A DNA stretch of 64,000 nt, taken from Lathyrus oleraceus. Lineage: Eukaryota; Streptophyta; Magnoliopsida; Fabales; Fabaceae. Every line of letters starts with the position of its first letter. Position 1 is the first letter of the stretch. The notes below the pieces were generated by a model, which worked only from the letters and a program-made list of their open reading frames with translations, made no database searches and was not told the origin of the DNA. Position numbers and translations under genes: made by a program. The stretch is taken from NCBI RefSeq assembly GCF_024323335.1, contig NC_066583.1:362453877-362517876 (forward strand), written 5' to 3'. Positions 10,345 to 23,560 of the stretch are shown piece by piece.

Positions 10345-11628
10345 ATTAGGTTTCATCCTTTTAGTATTAATGTTATAAATAGATATTTCAAGATCAAGGA
10401 CATATAATCCATTGTTCATTTGTGCAATAGCATATAATATATCATACAAATAAATTGAGCAACAATTGTTCTTTATTATAAATGAAAAACCAAACTTGTC
10501 CAAACAAGAAACGAAAATAATATTCCTGCTAATTGCAGGTACATAATAACAATTCTCTAACCGAATTATTAAACCACTAGGTAAAGTCAATACATAAGTT
10601 CCTATGACTAAAGCAACAACCTTTGCTCCATTTCCAACTCGTAGGTCAACTTCACCTTTTCCCAAATCTCTACTCCTTTTTAGCCCCTGCTCATTGGTAC
10701 AAATGTGAGAACCGCATCCAGTATTTAATACCCATGATGCAGAAGTAGATAAATTAATTTCAATAACAAAAATACATGAAGTTGAAGTCTCTACTCCATT
10801 CTTCTTATCTTCCAGGTACTTTAGGAAGTTTCTCTTCCATTGTCTGGTCTTACCGCAATGGAAACACGTGCCTTCCTTTTCTATGCCTTCACTAGGCTTC
10901 AAAGCAGAAGTAGTGGGTTTGGGTTTGGCAACTTCCTTGCCTTTCCCTTTATCTCCCTGCTTGGTGGGTCTTTTGTTCTGTCTCTTTCAATTTCCGATCA
11001 TCAGAATGGACTTCCCTTTTGACTTCAGATTTTGCTCAGCAGTTCTTAACATGGCTAGCAGTTCAGGAAGAGATTTGTCCATATCATTCATATTGAAATT
11101 AAGGACAAATTGACTAAATCTATCTGGCAACGATTGCAAGATCATATCATTCGCAAGTTACTTTCTGAGGGGAAAACCCAACCTCTCAAGGTTCTCCACA
11201 TACCCAATCATCTTGAGCACATGGGGACCTACAGGGGCTCCCTCAGCTAACTTGCCTTGAAAAAGGGATTTTGAAACTTCAAACCTTTCATGCCTTGCCT
11301 GCTCTTGATATAACATCTTCAGGTGTTCGATCATATCGAACGCTGCCATGTTCTCATGTTGCTTTTGCGACTCTGAGTTCATGGTAGCTAGCATGAGGCA
11401 AGCAGTTTCATTGGCATCATCGACATGCTTCTTATAAGCATCTCTTTCTGCCTTAGATGTAGAACTAGGAGGTTCCTCTTCAGGAACAGGTTTCTCCAAG
11501 ACATACAACTTTCTATCATGTTTGAGGATAATCCTCAGATTTCGGTGCCAATACAGAAAATTTGTCCCAGACAATTTTTCCTTATCAAGGATTGATCATA
11601 AAATGTTGTTAGAGGTGTTTGTTGTCAT
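10345..11628 (-). pseudogene. gag-pro: copia-A gag, nucleocapsid and protease
   Basis: I place the start at ATG 11626-11628 (ATGACAACAAACACC), in the polyprotein frame and upstream of the gag domain; the first downstream Met would drop the N-terminus. Stops: 11596-11598 TGA, 11158-11160 TAA, 10987-10989 TGA (GGA in copia-B). Gag shows GTNFLYWHRNLRIILKHD and LMLATMNSESQKQHENMAAF, as in copia gag (UBN2) domains. The zinc knuckle CFHCGKTRQWKRNF (10825-10866) has lost the His and last Cys of CX2CX4HX4C. The protease site reads WVLNTGCGSHICTN: the catalytic Asp of DTG is Asn (10717-10725). Both defects occur in copia-B too. Confidence 0.92.
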
Positions 11629-13298
11629 GGTAATCTACATGAAAATAATGAAAATATAAGTATCAATAACATATTTAATTAGGCCTTTAATTGAATATGC
11701 TCCCACTATTTTACTCAAAACAAATGACCATTACCATTTGATTCGGAAAATCCCGTTGGAAGATTTTCTAGTGGGTCGAGATCCACACTTCACTTTGTTT
11801 TAAGTCCGCGTAGGCGGATTACATAAAACTATGTTATTTAGGTAGGAAATCCTTCAAATTGTATATAATACAACTTTAGAATATTTTAGTTGGGTGAATA
11901 ACTCCTTATTCAAATCCATCACATGGATCATTTCCAACTATTGCTTCTAAACATATATAATCTTATTATAATTTGTTTAGTTAAGTTTGACCCATTGTTT
12001 TAGCAATTGGATATTAGAATTATCCCATCACACCTTACTAATATAGAACATGCACCTCGCGTAGGCGAAACCTACATTATTCGATATTAGTCTTGATGAG
12101 TGCTAAAACTTGGAAAACATAAACTTAATATTTAATTTGAGGGAATTTACAATAACTCTGATCTCACTGGCTTATTTATCATATAAATCGTCTCTTACAT
12201 GCATCAACATACATACAGAATGAAACAGTTATGGCCCCTAGCGCAATTGTTCTCCCAAGCCAATGAGAGAATCTAAGCTATCCTAATAACGATATAAGCT
12301 TCTCCAAGCAAGATCTTAAAGGGTGTCCTCCTTTGATATTGTATTCTTCTCTTTCTTCATAACATTAAATTACATAAAAGAAACTCGTTTTACATACGAG
12401 GGAGTGAGATGAGAAAAGAAGTTACATTAAGGGATTAAAAGAGAGGCACGACACACATGTCGTATTTTAAAATCCCAAAATAAAATAAAGGAAAACTAAG
12501 GCCAGAACCAATCACCACAAGACAATAATAATAAACACATTATTATTATTAATTTAAGTTCTGTTAATTAAATAAACCAAATTAAGTTTCGGGGACCGAT
12601 CACACTACGCAGAGTTAGTCGGGGGTTCCGTTGCCCGGTCAACAAAACCATTCAGTGGATGGGGGTCAAGGGGGCAGTGGCCCCTTGCAGGGTTGTTAGG
12701 GGCAGCGCCCTGACGCAAAATTTTAATGAACAATTCATTTGAAATCGACGTCATTTTTCGCATCAACACTTGATACTTTAAGGCACAACTCTTGCGCAGT
12801 CACAACCCTAATCGCATAACTCTTTGACAACACAATCCTTGTACCGTCATGAACCCTAATGCACCAATTTCATACCGTCAAACACACCTTGATTGTTAAT
12901 TCTATATGATTGATCAACACGTCATTGCTTCACCATACTAATGTCGGATCAAGAAGCAAATGACCATTGATCGCTTAAAAGAAAATAACCATTAAGTGTT
13001 TGAATGAACGAAACAGAAATAGTATATCATATATACCGTATTTTGCATCAGGATTACTTATATCATATATATAACTTGATCGATCTCAATTGCGTAATCT
13101 ATAGACGATCGATGTATCGCTGCTTCACCATACTAACATCGGATTCTGAAGCATAGTCTACATCAATAATCCAAATCGTCCACACATGATGCCAAATTTA
13201 ATTACTCATTTATTCTTTGAGTCATTCTGTCTTTTAATCGTATTAATACGGAAAATACAGAAAATAAATAGTTATCAGATGCATGGTTTCGTAACCAG
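11629..13298 (-). other. copia-A 5' leader (untranslated), with GC-rich patch
   Basis: About 1.67 kb between PBS and gag start with no substantial frame on the element strand. Repeated short motifs (GCGTAGGCG at about 11807 and 12059) are present. At 12661-12710 a GC-rich patch, unlike its AT-rich surroundings, can form AGGGGC-cact-GCCCCC type stems and has four G-runs on the plus strand. It may be a packaging or dimerisation structure; that is inference. The same leader is in copia-B. Confidence 0.7.
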
Positions 13299-13310
13299 GC
13301 TTTGGTACCA
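13299..13310 (-). other. Primer binding site of copia-A
   Basis: On the element strand TGGTACCAAAGC, one base from the 5' LTR, matches the initiator-Met PBS TGGTATCAGAGC at 10 of 12 positions. Confidence 0.8.
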
Positions 13311-13540
13311 CTGAAGGAGAATAACGATCCAAAACACAGCGGAAATTAAATTTTTTCTCCTTTAGTGATCCTTATGAATGGGCATGATCAGTGATAGAAT
13401 CGTTACCTCTTATGGCGATTGAAACCTTTGATGCAAATCTAAGGAGTGATCACAAATTATAAATGGTGACAACGCCTTTACTCAGTCCATATGAACGGAT
13501 TCCTTCAATCTCAGTGCTAGCTGCTACGAATGAAGGCTTT

Positions 13541-13697
<157 letters not shown>

Positions 13698-13734
13698 GAA
13701 ATTTCAACTGCACAAATGCTTTTGCACAAGGGTT

Positions 13735-13744
13735 CTATTTATAG
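13735..13744 (-). promoter_or_regulatory. TATA box of the copia-A 5' LTR
   Basis: CTATAAATAG on the element strand, within the near-palindrome GGTTCTATAAATAGAACC. About 1.05 kb into the LTR and conserved at 6598-6607 and in copia-B. Transcription would start about 25-35 bases downstream. Confidence 0.6.
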
Positions 13745-14792
13745 AACCACTTGTGTGGGCTTCAAGCTAAAAAACCCACTTAAGTGTATGTGGCCCATAT
13801 CTTATAATATGCCAAAATCACTTAAGCGCGTGGTACCTTACCATATTTCGTATTCTACTTAAGTACACCATACCTTACGATGTTCTACAATTCACTTAAG
13901 TGCACCGTACCTTACGGTGTTCCTTATTCAATCTATCTCTCATCAATCCGTCCTTTTGTGTGTGACCCTGTAGGTTTTTGCGACATTAGCAATTATATTA
14001 AATCACGTATTTAACATAATAAACAGTGAGGGGTATCTAGCAACACATCACTGCTACCAAAGACACGAAAATGTCATGTGATCTGACAAATCCTTTTGTG
14101 ATAATACTTATGTGAATAATTACCCTTTTGCCTCTATGTCTATATTGAACACAAGACATAAACCATGTCATCCTTGTCTAGTTCAATATTGGGCCCGTAG
14201 ACATTTATCCTGTTACGCAGGATGAGAAAATTCCATCTAGGTCACTCATGTCCCTCAGCATGCTTCGTGGAGTACCCATAAACTGTCTTTATGGTCATCT
14301 AGTTATGGGCAACGTTTGATCAGCAATAAAGCACTCGATTCTACATCTAGGGTCCATAGTGGTTTCAGGTCGAAGGGTGGTATACACCACTATCACCATG
14401 AGAATAACTTATGACACTTTGCATAACATTCTATACGGTATTCTCATAGCGGGTCAATACAGTACAAATATTACTCCTAATATTCATACCTATGTTTAAG
14501 ACTTGATAACTCCTTATCCATGACCCATGAGATGTGATCATCACTCTATATACATAACAGTCTTAATGCTTTAATGTTATCCCACTTCACAACAAAGCTC
14601 GACTGCAGATACTTTAAGAATAATGTCCTTATGTTTAATAGGGTCTCATGATTAAGTCACACTTGATACATTAAACAAATATCTATTCTAGGGACTTTAC
14701 TAAAAAAACATAATAAAGAAAAAGCCTTTTATTAATAATAAATAATTCGATATAAGTACCAAAAATATTGGCCTCTAGGGCTTACACCAACA

Positions 14793-15264
<472 letters not shown>

Positions 15265-15492
15265 TATAACTAGGATTCGAAGCTGAATTTTTTATTAAGT
15301 GTATTAGATTCTGTACAAGGATTCTATTTAGAGAACCGCTTGTGTGAGCTACAAGCTTAAAAAGCCCAATTAAGTTCTATATACCTTATGGTGTATTGTA
15401 TTTCACTTAAGTGCAAAGTACCTTAGAGTATTTCATATTCCACTTAAGTGAATCGTACCATACGATGCTCTACAACTCACTTAAGTTCATCA
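15265..15492 (-). repeat. Duplicated copy of the older LTR fragment (6078-6305)
   Basis: Near-identical to 6078-6305 with only a few substitutions, including the same breakpoint AAGTTCATCA followed by TGAAGGAG. Because this is flanking DNA and not part of copia-A, it shows that copia-B arose by duplication of the locus, not by a new insertion. Confidence 0.9.
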
Positions 15493-16839
15493 TGAAGGAG
15501 AATAGCGACCCAAAACGCAGCGGAAATTAAAAAGTTTCTCCTTTAGTGATCCTTACGAATGGGCATGATCAGTGATAGAATCGTTACCTCTTGTGGCGAT
15601 TGAAACCTTTGATGCAGATCTAAGGAGTGATCACGAACGCTGAATGGTGACAACGCCTCTACTCAATCCACACGAACAGATTCCTTCAATCTCAGTGCTA
15701 GCTTCTACGAATGAAGGCTTTGAGTGAGTGAGAGAGAGAGAAACGAAATTTCAACTGCACAAATGCTTCTGCACAAGGATTCTATTTATAGAACCACTTG
15801 TTTGGGCTGCAAGCTAAAAAGCCCACTTAAGTGTATGTGGCCCATATCTTATAACATGCCAAAATCACTTAAGCACGTGGTACCTTACCATATTTTGTAT
15901 TCTACTTAAGTACACAATACCTTACGATATTCTACAATTCACTTAAGTGCACCGTATCTTATGGTGTTCCTTATTTACTCTATCTCTCATCAATCCGTCC
16001 TTTTGTGTGTGACCCTATAGGTTTTCGCGACATTAGCAATTATATTAATTAACATATTTAACATAATAAACAGTGAGCGATATCTAGCAACACATCGCTA
16101 CTGCCCAAGACACGAAAATGTCATGTGATCTGACAAATCCTTTTGTGATAATACTTATGTGTATAATTACCCTTTTGCCCCCATGTCTATATTGAACACA
16201 AGGCATAGATTGTGTCATCCTTGTCCAATTCAATATTGGGCCCGTAGACATTTATCCTGTTACGCAGGATGGGCAAATTCCATCTAGGTCACTCATGTCC
16301 CTCAGCATGCTTCGTGGAGTACCCATAAACTGTCTTTATGGTTATCCAATTACGGACAATGTTTGATCAACAATAAAGCACTCGACTCTACATCTAGGGT
16401 CCATAGTGGTTTCAGGTCGAAGGGTGGTATACACCACTATCACGATGAGAATAACTTATGACACTTTGCATACATTTTATATGGTATTCTCAAAGCAGGT
16501 CAATCCAGTATAAATATTACTCATAATATTCATACCTATGTTTAAGACTTGATAACTCCTTATCCATGATCCATGAGATGTGATCATCAGTCTATATACA
16601 TAACAATCTTAATGCTTTAATGTTATCCCACTTCACAACAAAGCTCGACTACGGATACTTTAAGAATAATGTCCTTATGTTTAATAGGATCTCATGATTA
16701 AGTCACACTTGATACATTAAACGGACTATCTATTCTAGGGACTTTATTAAACAAACATAATAAAGAAAAAGGCTTTTATTATTAATAAATAATTCGATAT
16801 AAGTACCAAAAGTATTGACCTTTAGGGCTTACACCAACA
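15493..16839 (-). repeat. 3' LTR of copia-B (1,347 bp)
   Basis: Over the first 235 or so bases it differs from the copia-A 3' LTR at about 6 positions. TG...CA ends, TATA box and short GA tract are preserved. Confidence 0.95.
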
Positions 16840-16853
16840 ATCTCCCACTAGCA

Positions 16854-18617
16854 CTAGAGCCAATTAGACATACCCCTAATGCCCATAGATCTAGTATGGC
16901 CATCATGCTTCAGCTGTGCAAGAGGCTTTGTTAGTGGGTCAGCAATATTGTCATGTATAGGTACTCTGCATATTTTCACATCTCCTCTATCTATTATCTT
17001 TGGAGATAGGTGATAACGCCTAAGTATGTGTTTGGATCGTTGGTGAGATCTAGGCTCCTTAGCTTGTGCGATAGCACCATTATTATCACAATAGAGATCA
17101 CTGGGATCCATAATGCTAGGAACTATGCCAAGTTCACTAATGAACTTTTTGATCCAAACAACTTCCTTTGCTGCACTTGAGGCAACAATATACTTGGCCT
17201 CAGTTGTAGAATCAGTAACTGTATCTTGATTTGAACTTTTCCAGCTCACAGCGCCACCATTTAAGCAAAACACATAACTAGATTGCAATCTAAAGTCATC
17301 CTTATCTGTCTGGAAGCTAGCATCGGTGTATCCAATTACAACAAGCTCTTCCTGACCTCCATATATAAAGAATGAGTCCTTAGCCCTTCTCAAATACTTA
17401 AGGATATTATTGACAGCTACCTAATGAGCATCACCGGGATCAGATTAGTACCTACTCGTTTCACTTAAAGCATACGAGACATCCGATCGAGTACATAACA
17501 TGGCATACATCATAGATCCTATTGTAGATGCATATGGAATCTTATTCATGCAATCGCTTTCTTCCTTAGTTGAAGGGGATTGTGTTTTTGATAGACACAA
17601 GCCATGTTGCATAGGTATGAATCCTTTTTTGGAATCATGCATATTAAAGCGTCTCAGCACTTTGTCTATGTATGTACTCTGACTTAGGCCAAGCAGTTTT
17701 TATGATCTATCTCTATAGATCCCGATTCCTAATATATATGCTGCTTCACCTAGGCCTTTCATAGAAAAACATTTCCCCAACTAAGAATTTACTTGTTGTA
17801 GGGTAGGGACATCATTTCCAATGAGTAATATGTCATCTACATATAATACCAGGAAGACGATCATGCTCCCACTAACCTTCTTGTAGACACAAGGCTCATC
17901 TTCATTCTTGATGAATCCATATTGTTTTACTATTTCATCAAAACAAAGATTCCAGCTTCAGGAAGCTTGCTTCAATCCATAAATTGATCTTTGTAACTTA
18001 CATATCTTTTGGGCTTCTTCTGGTATGTCAAATCTTTCAGGCTGTGTCATGTACACATCCTCAAGAAGATTCCCATTAAGGAAAGCAATTTTGATATCCA
18101 TCTGCCATATTTCATAATCATGATATGCAGTGATAGCAAGTAAAATCCGAACAGATTTAAGCATTGCAACTGGTGAAAAGGTTTCATCATAGTCAACCAC
18201 ATGAATTTATTTATATCCCTTTGAAACCAGTCTTGTGTTATAGGTATGTACCTTACCATCCATGTCAGTCTTCTTTTTGAAGACCCACTTGCATCCTTTA
18301 GGGTTAACTTCTACAGGAGGCTCTACCAAGGTCCAAATCTAGTTTGTGTACATGGAATCCATTTCAGATTTCATGACTTCTAGCCACTTCTCAGACTCGG
18401 GACCAGTTATGGCCTCTTGGTAGGTCACAGGCTTATCTTGAGCCATGAGTAATATATCACCTTGATCAGTTATGCGATATCCATATCTCTCAGGTAGGTG
18501 ACGTATCCTGCTTGACTTACGCTGGTCTTGTTCTACTTGAGCAGGCTGCTCTTCTACAACTACTTGTGTTTCCTGCTCTAATTCCTCCATAGGTGTATCA
18601 ATGCTTTGTGATTCTTA
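16854..18617 (-). pseudogene. rt-rh: copia-B reverse transcriptase and RNase H
   Basis: Same domains as copia-A: IWQMDIKIAFLNGNLLEDVY, YGLKQAS, catalytic YVDD at 17832-17843, then RNase H with GYTDASFQTDKDDF, DLYCDNNGAIAQAKEP and DPLTKPLAQ. Stops shared with copia-A: 18615-18617, 18339-18341, 17445-17447 and 17421-17423. Private to copia-B: 18207-18209 TAA (CAA in A), 17958-17960 TGA (AGA in A), 17781-17783 TAG (TGG in A) and 17700-17702 TAA (CAA in A). The codons matching the copia-A stops at 8737 and 8494 are still sense here. There is no frameshift. Confidence 0.9.
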
Positions 18618-19529
18618 AATTTCTTCAAGCTCTACTTTCCTCCCACTGATTCCTTTGAAAATAAAATCCTTTTCTAGGAAAACTCCAGTTCGTGCGACAA
18701 ACACTTTGCCCTCAGAAGGATTGTAGAAGTAATGCCCTCTTGTTTCTTTAGGATATCCCACAAATAAGCATTTATCAGATTTGGGCTCAAGCTTAGTTGA
18801 AATTTGTCGTTTCACATAAACTTCGCAACCCCAAATCTTCATGTAATACATATGTGGTTTCTTACCACTCCATATCTCATATGGTGTCTTCTCAACCTTT
18901 TTGGATGGAACATGGTTAAGTGTGTAAGCTGCTGTCAATAGTGCATGTCCCCAAAAGGAGTTTGGAAGATTGGCGTGACTCATCATGGATCAGACCATGT
19001 CTAACAAGGTTCAATTTCTTCTCTCAGATACACCATTCCATTGGGGTGTTCCAGGAGGAGTAAGTTGGGATAAGATCCCACACTCTTTCAGATGGTCATT
19101 AAACTCTAGGCTTAAATACTCACCACCTCGATCTGATCGAAGAGTTTTAATATTCTTACCTAGTTGGTTTTGTACTTCATTCTTGAATTCCTTGAACTTT
19201 TCAAAGGACTCTGATTTGTGTTTCATCAAATACACATAACTATATCTACTGAAATCATCAGTAAATGTGATGAAGTACTGAAAACCTCCTTTGGCTGGTA
19301 TGTTCAGTGGTCAACATACATCAGTATGTATGAGGGCCAAAAGATCATTAGCTCTTTCACATTTTCTTGTGAATGGAGACTTTGTCATCTTTCCAATTAA
19401 ACAAGATCTGCATGTATCATATGATTCATAATCAAAAGAGTCCAAGAGTCCATCTTTATGGAGTTTGGAAATGCGTTTCTCATTTATGTGGCCTAATCGA
19501 CAATGCCAAAGGTAAGTTGGATTTAACTA
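18618..19529 (-). pseudogene. int: copia-B integrase
   Basis: HHCC region and catalytic core as in copia-A, with LRSDRGGEYLSLEF and NGVSERRN readable at 19011-19235, and MMSHANLPNSFWGHAL downstream. The segment FKEFKNEVQNQLGKN is open here, while copia-A has a TAA at the matching Glu codon. The two TGA codons before MMSHANL (copia-A 9826 and 9805) are shared, as is the stop at 19527-19529. Inactive. Confidence 0.9.
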
Positions 19530-20813
19530 ATTAGGTTTCATCCTTTTAGTATTAATGTTATAAATAGGTATTTCAAGATCAAGGACATATAATCCATTGT
19601 TCACTTGTGCAATAGCATATAATATATCATTCAAATAAATTGAGCAACAATTGTTCTTTATTATAAATGAAAAACCAAACTTGTCCAAACAAGAAACGAA
19701 AATAATATTCCTGCTAATTGCAGGTACATAATAATAATTCTCTAACCGAATTATTAAACCACTAGGTAAAGTCAATACATAAGTTCCTGTGACTAAAGCA
19801 ACAACCTTTGCTCCATTTCCAACTCGTAGGTCAACTTCACCTTTTCCCAAATCTCTACTCCTTTTTAGCCCCTGCTCATTGGTACAAATGTGAGAACCGC
19901 ATCCAGTATTTAATACTCATGATGCAAAAGTAGATAAATTAATTTCAATAACAAAAATACATGAAGTTGAAGTCTCTACTCCATTCTTCTTATCTTCCAG
20001 GTACTTTGGGAAGTTTCTCTTCCATTGTCTGGTCTTACCGCAATGGAAACATGTGCCTTCCTTTTCTATGCCTTCACTAGGCTTCAAAGCAGGAGTAGTG
20101 GGTTTGGGTTTGGCAACTTCCTTGCCTTTCCCTTTATCTCCCTGCTTGGTGGGTCTTTTGTTTTGTCTCTTTCCATTTCCGATCATCAGAATGGACTTCC
20201 CTTTTGACTTCAGATTTTGCTCAGTAGTTCTTAACATGGCTAGCGGTTCAGGAAGAGATTTGTCCATATCATTCATATTGAAATTAAGGACAAATTGACT
20301 GAATCTATCTGGCAACGATTGCAAGATCATATCAGTCACAAGTTACTTTCCGAGGGGAAAACCCAACCTCTCAAGGTTCTCCACATACCCAATCATCTTG
20401 AGCACATGGGGACCTACAGGGGCTCCCTCAGCTAACTTGCCTTGAAAAATGGATTTTGAAACTTCAAACCTTTCATGCCTTGCCTGCTCTTGATATAACA
20501 TCTTCAGGTGTTCGATCATATCGAACGCTGCCATGTTCTCATGTTGCTTTTGCGACTCTGAGTTCATGGTAGCTAGCATGAGGCAAGCAGTTTCATTGGC
20601 ATCATCGACATGCTTCTTATAAGCATCTCTTTCTGCCTTAGGTGCAGAACTAGGAGGTTCCTCTTCAGGAATAGGTTTCTCCAAGACATACAACTTTCTA
20701 TCATGTTTGAGGATAATCCTCAGATTTCGGTGCCAATACAGAAAATTTGTCCCAGACAATTTTTCCTTATCGAGGATTGATCATAAAATGTTGTTAGAGG
20801 TGTTTGTTGTCAT
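19530..20813 (-). pseudogene. gag-pro: copia-B gag, nucleocapsid and protease
   Basis: Start placed at ATG 20811-20813, the counterpart of the copia-A start. It shares the early TGA (20781-20783) and the TAA at 20343-20345. The zinc knuckle CFHCGKTRQWKRNF has the same missing His and Cys, and the protease has the same NTG in place of DTG. The private lesion is TGA at 19917-19919, replacing the Trp just before the protease site. The codon corresponding to the copia-A stop at 10987 is GGA here. Confidence 0.9.
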
Positions 20814-22499
20814 GGTAATCTACATGAAAATAATGAAAATATAAGTATAAATAACATATTTAATTAGGCCTTTAATTGAATATGCTCCCACTATTTTACT
20901 CAAAACAAATGACCCTTACCATTTGATTTGGAAAATCCCGTTGGAAGATTTTCTAGTGGGTCGAGATCCACATTTCACTTTGTTTTAAGTCCGCGTAGGC
21001 GGATTACATAAAACTACGTTATTTAGGTAGGAAATCCTTCAAATTATATATAATACAACTTTAGAATATTTTAGTTGGGTGAATAACTCCTTATTCAAAT
21101 CCATCATATGGATCATTTCCAACTATTGCTTCTAAACATATATAATCTTATTATAATTTGTTTAGTTAAGTTTGACCCATTGTTTTAGCAATTGGATATT
21201 AGAATTATCCCATCGCACCTTACTAATATAGAACATGCACCTCGCGTAGGCGAAACCTACATTATTCGATATTAGTCTTGATGAGTGCTAAAACTTGGAA
21301 AATATAAACTTAATATTTAATTTGAGGGAATTTACAATAACTCTGATCTCACTGGCTTATTTATCATATAAATCGTCTCTTACATGTATCAACATACATA
21401 CAAAATGAAACAGTTATGACCCCTAGCGCAATTGTTCTCCCAAGCCAATGAGAGAATCTAAGCTATCCTAATAACGATATAAGCTTCTCCAAGCAAGATC
21501 TTAAAGGGTGTCCTCCTTTGATATTGTATTCTTCTCTTTCTTCATAACATTACATTACATAAAATAAACTCGTTTTACATACGAGGGAGTGAGATGAGAA
21601 AAGAAGTTACATTAAGGGATTAAAAGAGAGGCACGACACACAGGTCGTATTTTAAAATCCCAAAATAAAATAAAGGAAAACTAAGGCCATAACCGATCAC
21701 CACAAGACAATAATAATAAACACATTATTATTATTATTAATTTAAGTTCTGTTAATTAAATAAACCAAATTAAGTTTCGGGGACCGATCACACTACACAA
21801 AGTTAGTCGGGGGTTCCGTTGCCCGGTCAACAAAACCATTCAGTGGATGGGGGTCAAGGGGGCAGTGGCCCCTTGCAGGGTTGTTAGGGGCAGCGCCCTG
21901 ACGCAAAATTTTAATGAACAATTCATTTGAAATCGACGTCATTTTTCGCATCAACACTTGATACTTTAAGGCATAACTCTTGCGCAGTCACAACCCTAAT
22001 CACATAACTCTTTGACAACACAATCCTTGTACCGTCATGAACCCTAATGCACCAATTTCATACTGTCAAACACACCTCGATTGTTAATTCTATATGATTG
22101 ATCAACACGTCATTGCTTCACCATACTAATGTCGGATCAAGAAGCAAATGACCATTGATCGCTTAAAAGAAAACAACCATTAAGTGTTTGAATGAACGAA
22201 ACAGAAATAATATATCATATATACCGTATTTTGCATCAGGATTACTTATATCATATATATAACTTGATCGATCTCAATTGCGTAACCTATAGACGATTGA
22301 TGTATCGCTGCTTCACCATACTAACATCAGATTTTGAGGCATAGTCTACATCAATAATCCAAATCGTCCACACATGATGCCAAATTTAATTACTCATTTA
22401 TTCTTTGAGTCATTCTGTCTTTTAATTGTATTAATACGGAAAATACAGAAAATAAATAGCTATCAGATGCATGGTTTCGTAACCAGGCTTTGGTATCAC
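20814..22499 (-). other. copia-B leader and primer binding site
   Basis: Copy of the copia-A leader; the 3 bp length difference is one extra ATT in an ATT run near 21725. The GC-rich patch is conserved at about 21849-21900. The PBS-like site (22487-22498) reads TGATACCAAAGC on the element strand, one base weaker than in copia-A. Confidence 0.75.
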
Positions 22500-22516
22500 T
22501 GAAGGAGAATAACGAT

Positions 22517-22620
22517 TGATCTAGCTATCCAAGACTTACACTAACCATCTCCCACTTGCACTACATCCAATCAGGCATACACCTAATACCCACTGATCTA
22601 GTTGTAACTACAGAGTGCAA
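22517..22620 (-). mobile_element. Fragment of another copia element (LTR end, polypurine tract, RNase H tail)
   Basis: CTTACACTAACCATCTCCCAC resembles the junction LTR/polypurine tract of copia-A (CTTACACCAACAATCTCCCAC). ATCAGGCATACACCTAATACC matches the end of its RNase H coding region. It is a short, diverged piece of a related family joined directly to the broken copia-B LTR. Confidence 0.65.
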
Positions 22621-23560
22621 CCTAAGAGGAGGGGGGGGATTAGGTTTTATGAATTTTGCTCGTTATTTTGCAGATGTTCTTTTCCTTTTATTTTTCCAGA
22701 ATAATAATGATGAACTTAGAACAAAAATACAGAAAAAATAAAAGTGCAAAAAAGTAAAAGAGACACAAGAATTTATACTAGTTCCCCTTTCCAACTTAAG
22801 AGTGTGTCTAGTCCCTTCACACCCTGTGAAGGAGTTTCACTATGTTAGATATTTGTACAACCTCACTCCAAAACCCTCTTACAATCTTTTTACAAAATCA
22901 ATAAAGCATATCACTTTCTTTTCTTACGCAACTTAGATAAAGAACACTACTTTCTCGTATACTTGCTTCTTACTACACCTTGGTGAACAAGTTACAACAA
23001 AATGATAAATATATATTGAATACAAATGATTTTGGACACTTTCCAAAAGTTTGAAATTTAATCTTCCATTTATAAAAATAGTTCAATAATATATAAACCT
23101 TAAGTGATCAACAGTTGAAGAAACTTTTTCTCAGATGGATGCAATTTATGCACTACAAGACTCTAAGAAGATTGTGTATGAACACTTTGAAAATAAAATG
23201 AATTGTTAGAAAAGTAAGATGGAGAGAGGTGAATGGAAATCTGATAAAGTTTGGTTTAAATTTGTCTCATGATGCCTCTATGATTTGATGCAATGTTATG
23301 GAAAAGATTCCTGAACAATTGTAATGAACAAGCATCACAATGATTCAGATTTTTCATAATGTTTCAAGAATAAATCTTGCAATATAGGATTAATGATTGT
23401 CCTATTTCAGACATTTAAAAAATTCAAAAAAATACAAAGGACCAATTGATTGCACATATTGATCAATCAATTGGCACCTTTAAAAAGTTAAAATTTTCAA
23501 GACAAAAAGATCCCTTCAATCGATTGCTAAAAAATTAGAAAGTTAATATGGGAAGAAATG
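22621..23560. other. Unclassified AT-rich DNA, probably degraded transposon sequence
   Basis: No reading frame, paired repeats or recognisable domain. It includes a run of G (GGAGGGGGGG at about 22629), A-rich stretches and the imperfect dyad CAATTGATTGCACATATTGATCAATCAATTG near 23445 (cited only as a landmark; parts pair with each other). Immediately downstream comes the Athila-like protease, so some of this may be decayed gag of that element. Confidence 0.4.

Larger units (their letters stand above)
15493..22516 (-). mobile_element. copia-B: tandem duplicate of copia-A, 5' LTR almost entirely lost
   Basis: 3' LTR 15493-16839, coding frame 20813 to 16854, leader 20814-22486, PBS-like site 22487-22498, then only 17 bases of the 5' LTR (22500-22516) before unrelated sequence. 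All coding landmarks sit exactly 9,185 bp from those of copia-A, so there is no net indel across about 3.96 kb of coding sequence. Sampled stretches differ by about 2.5%, less than the two copia-A LTRs differ from each other in the region compared. Confidence 0.93.
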
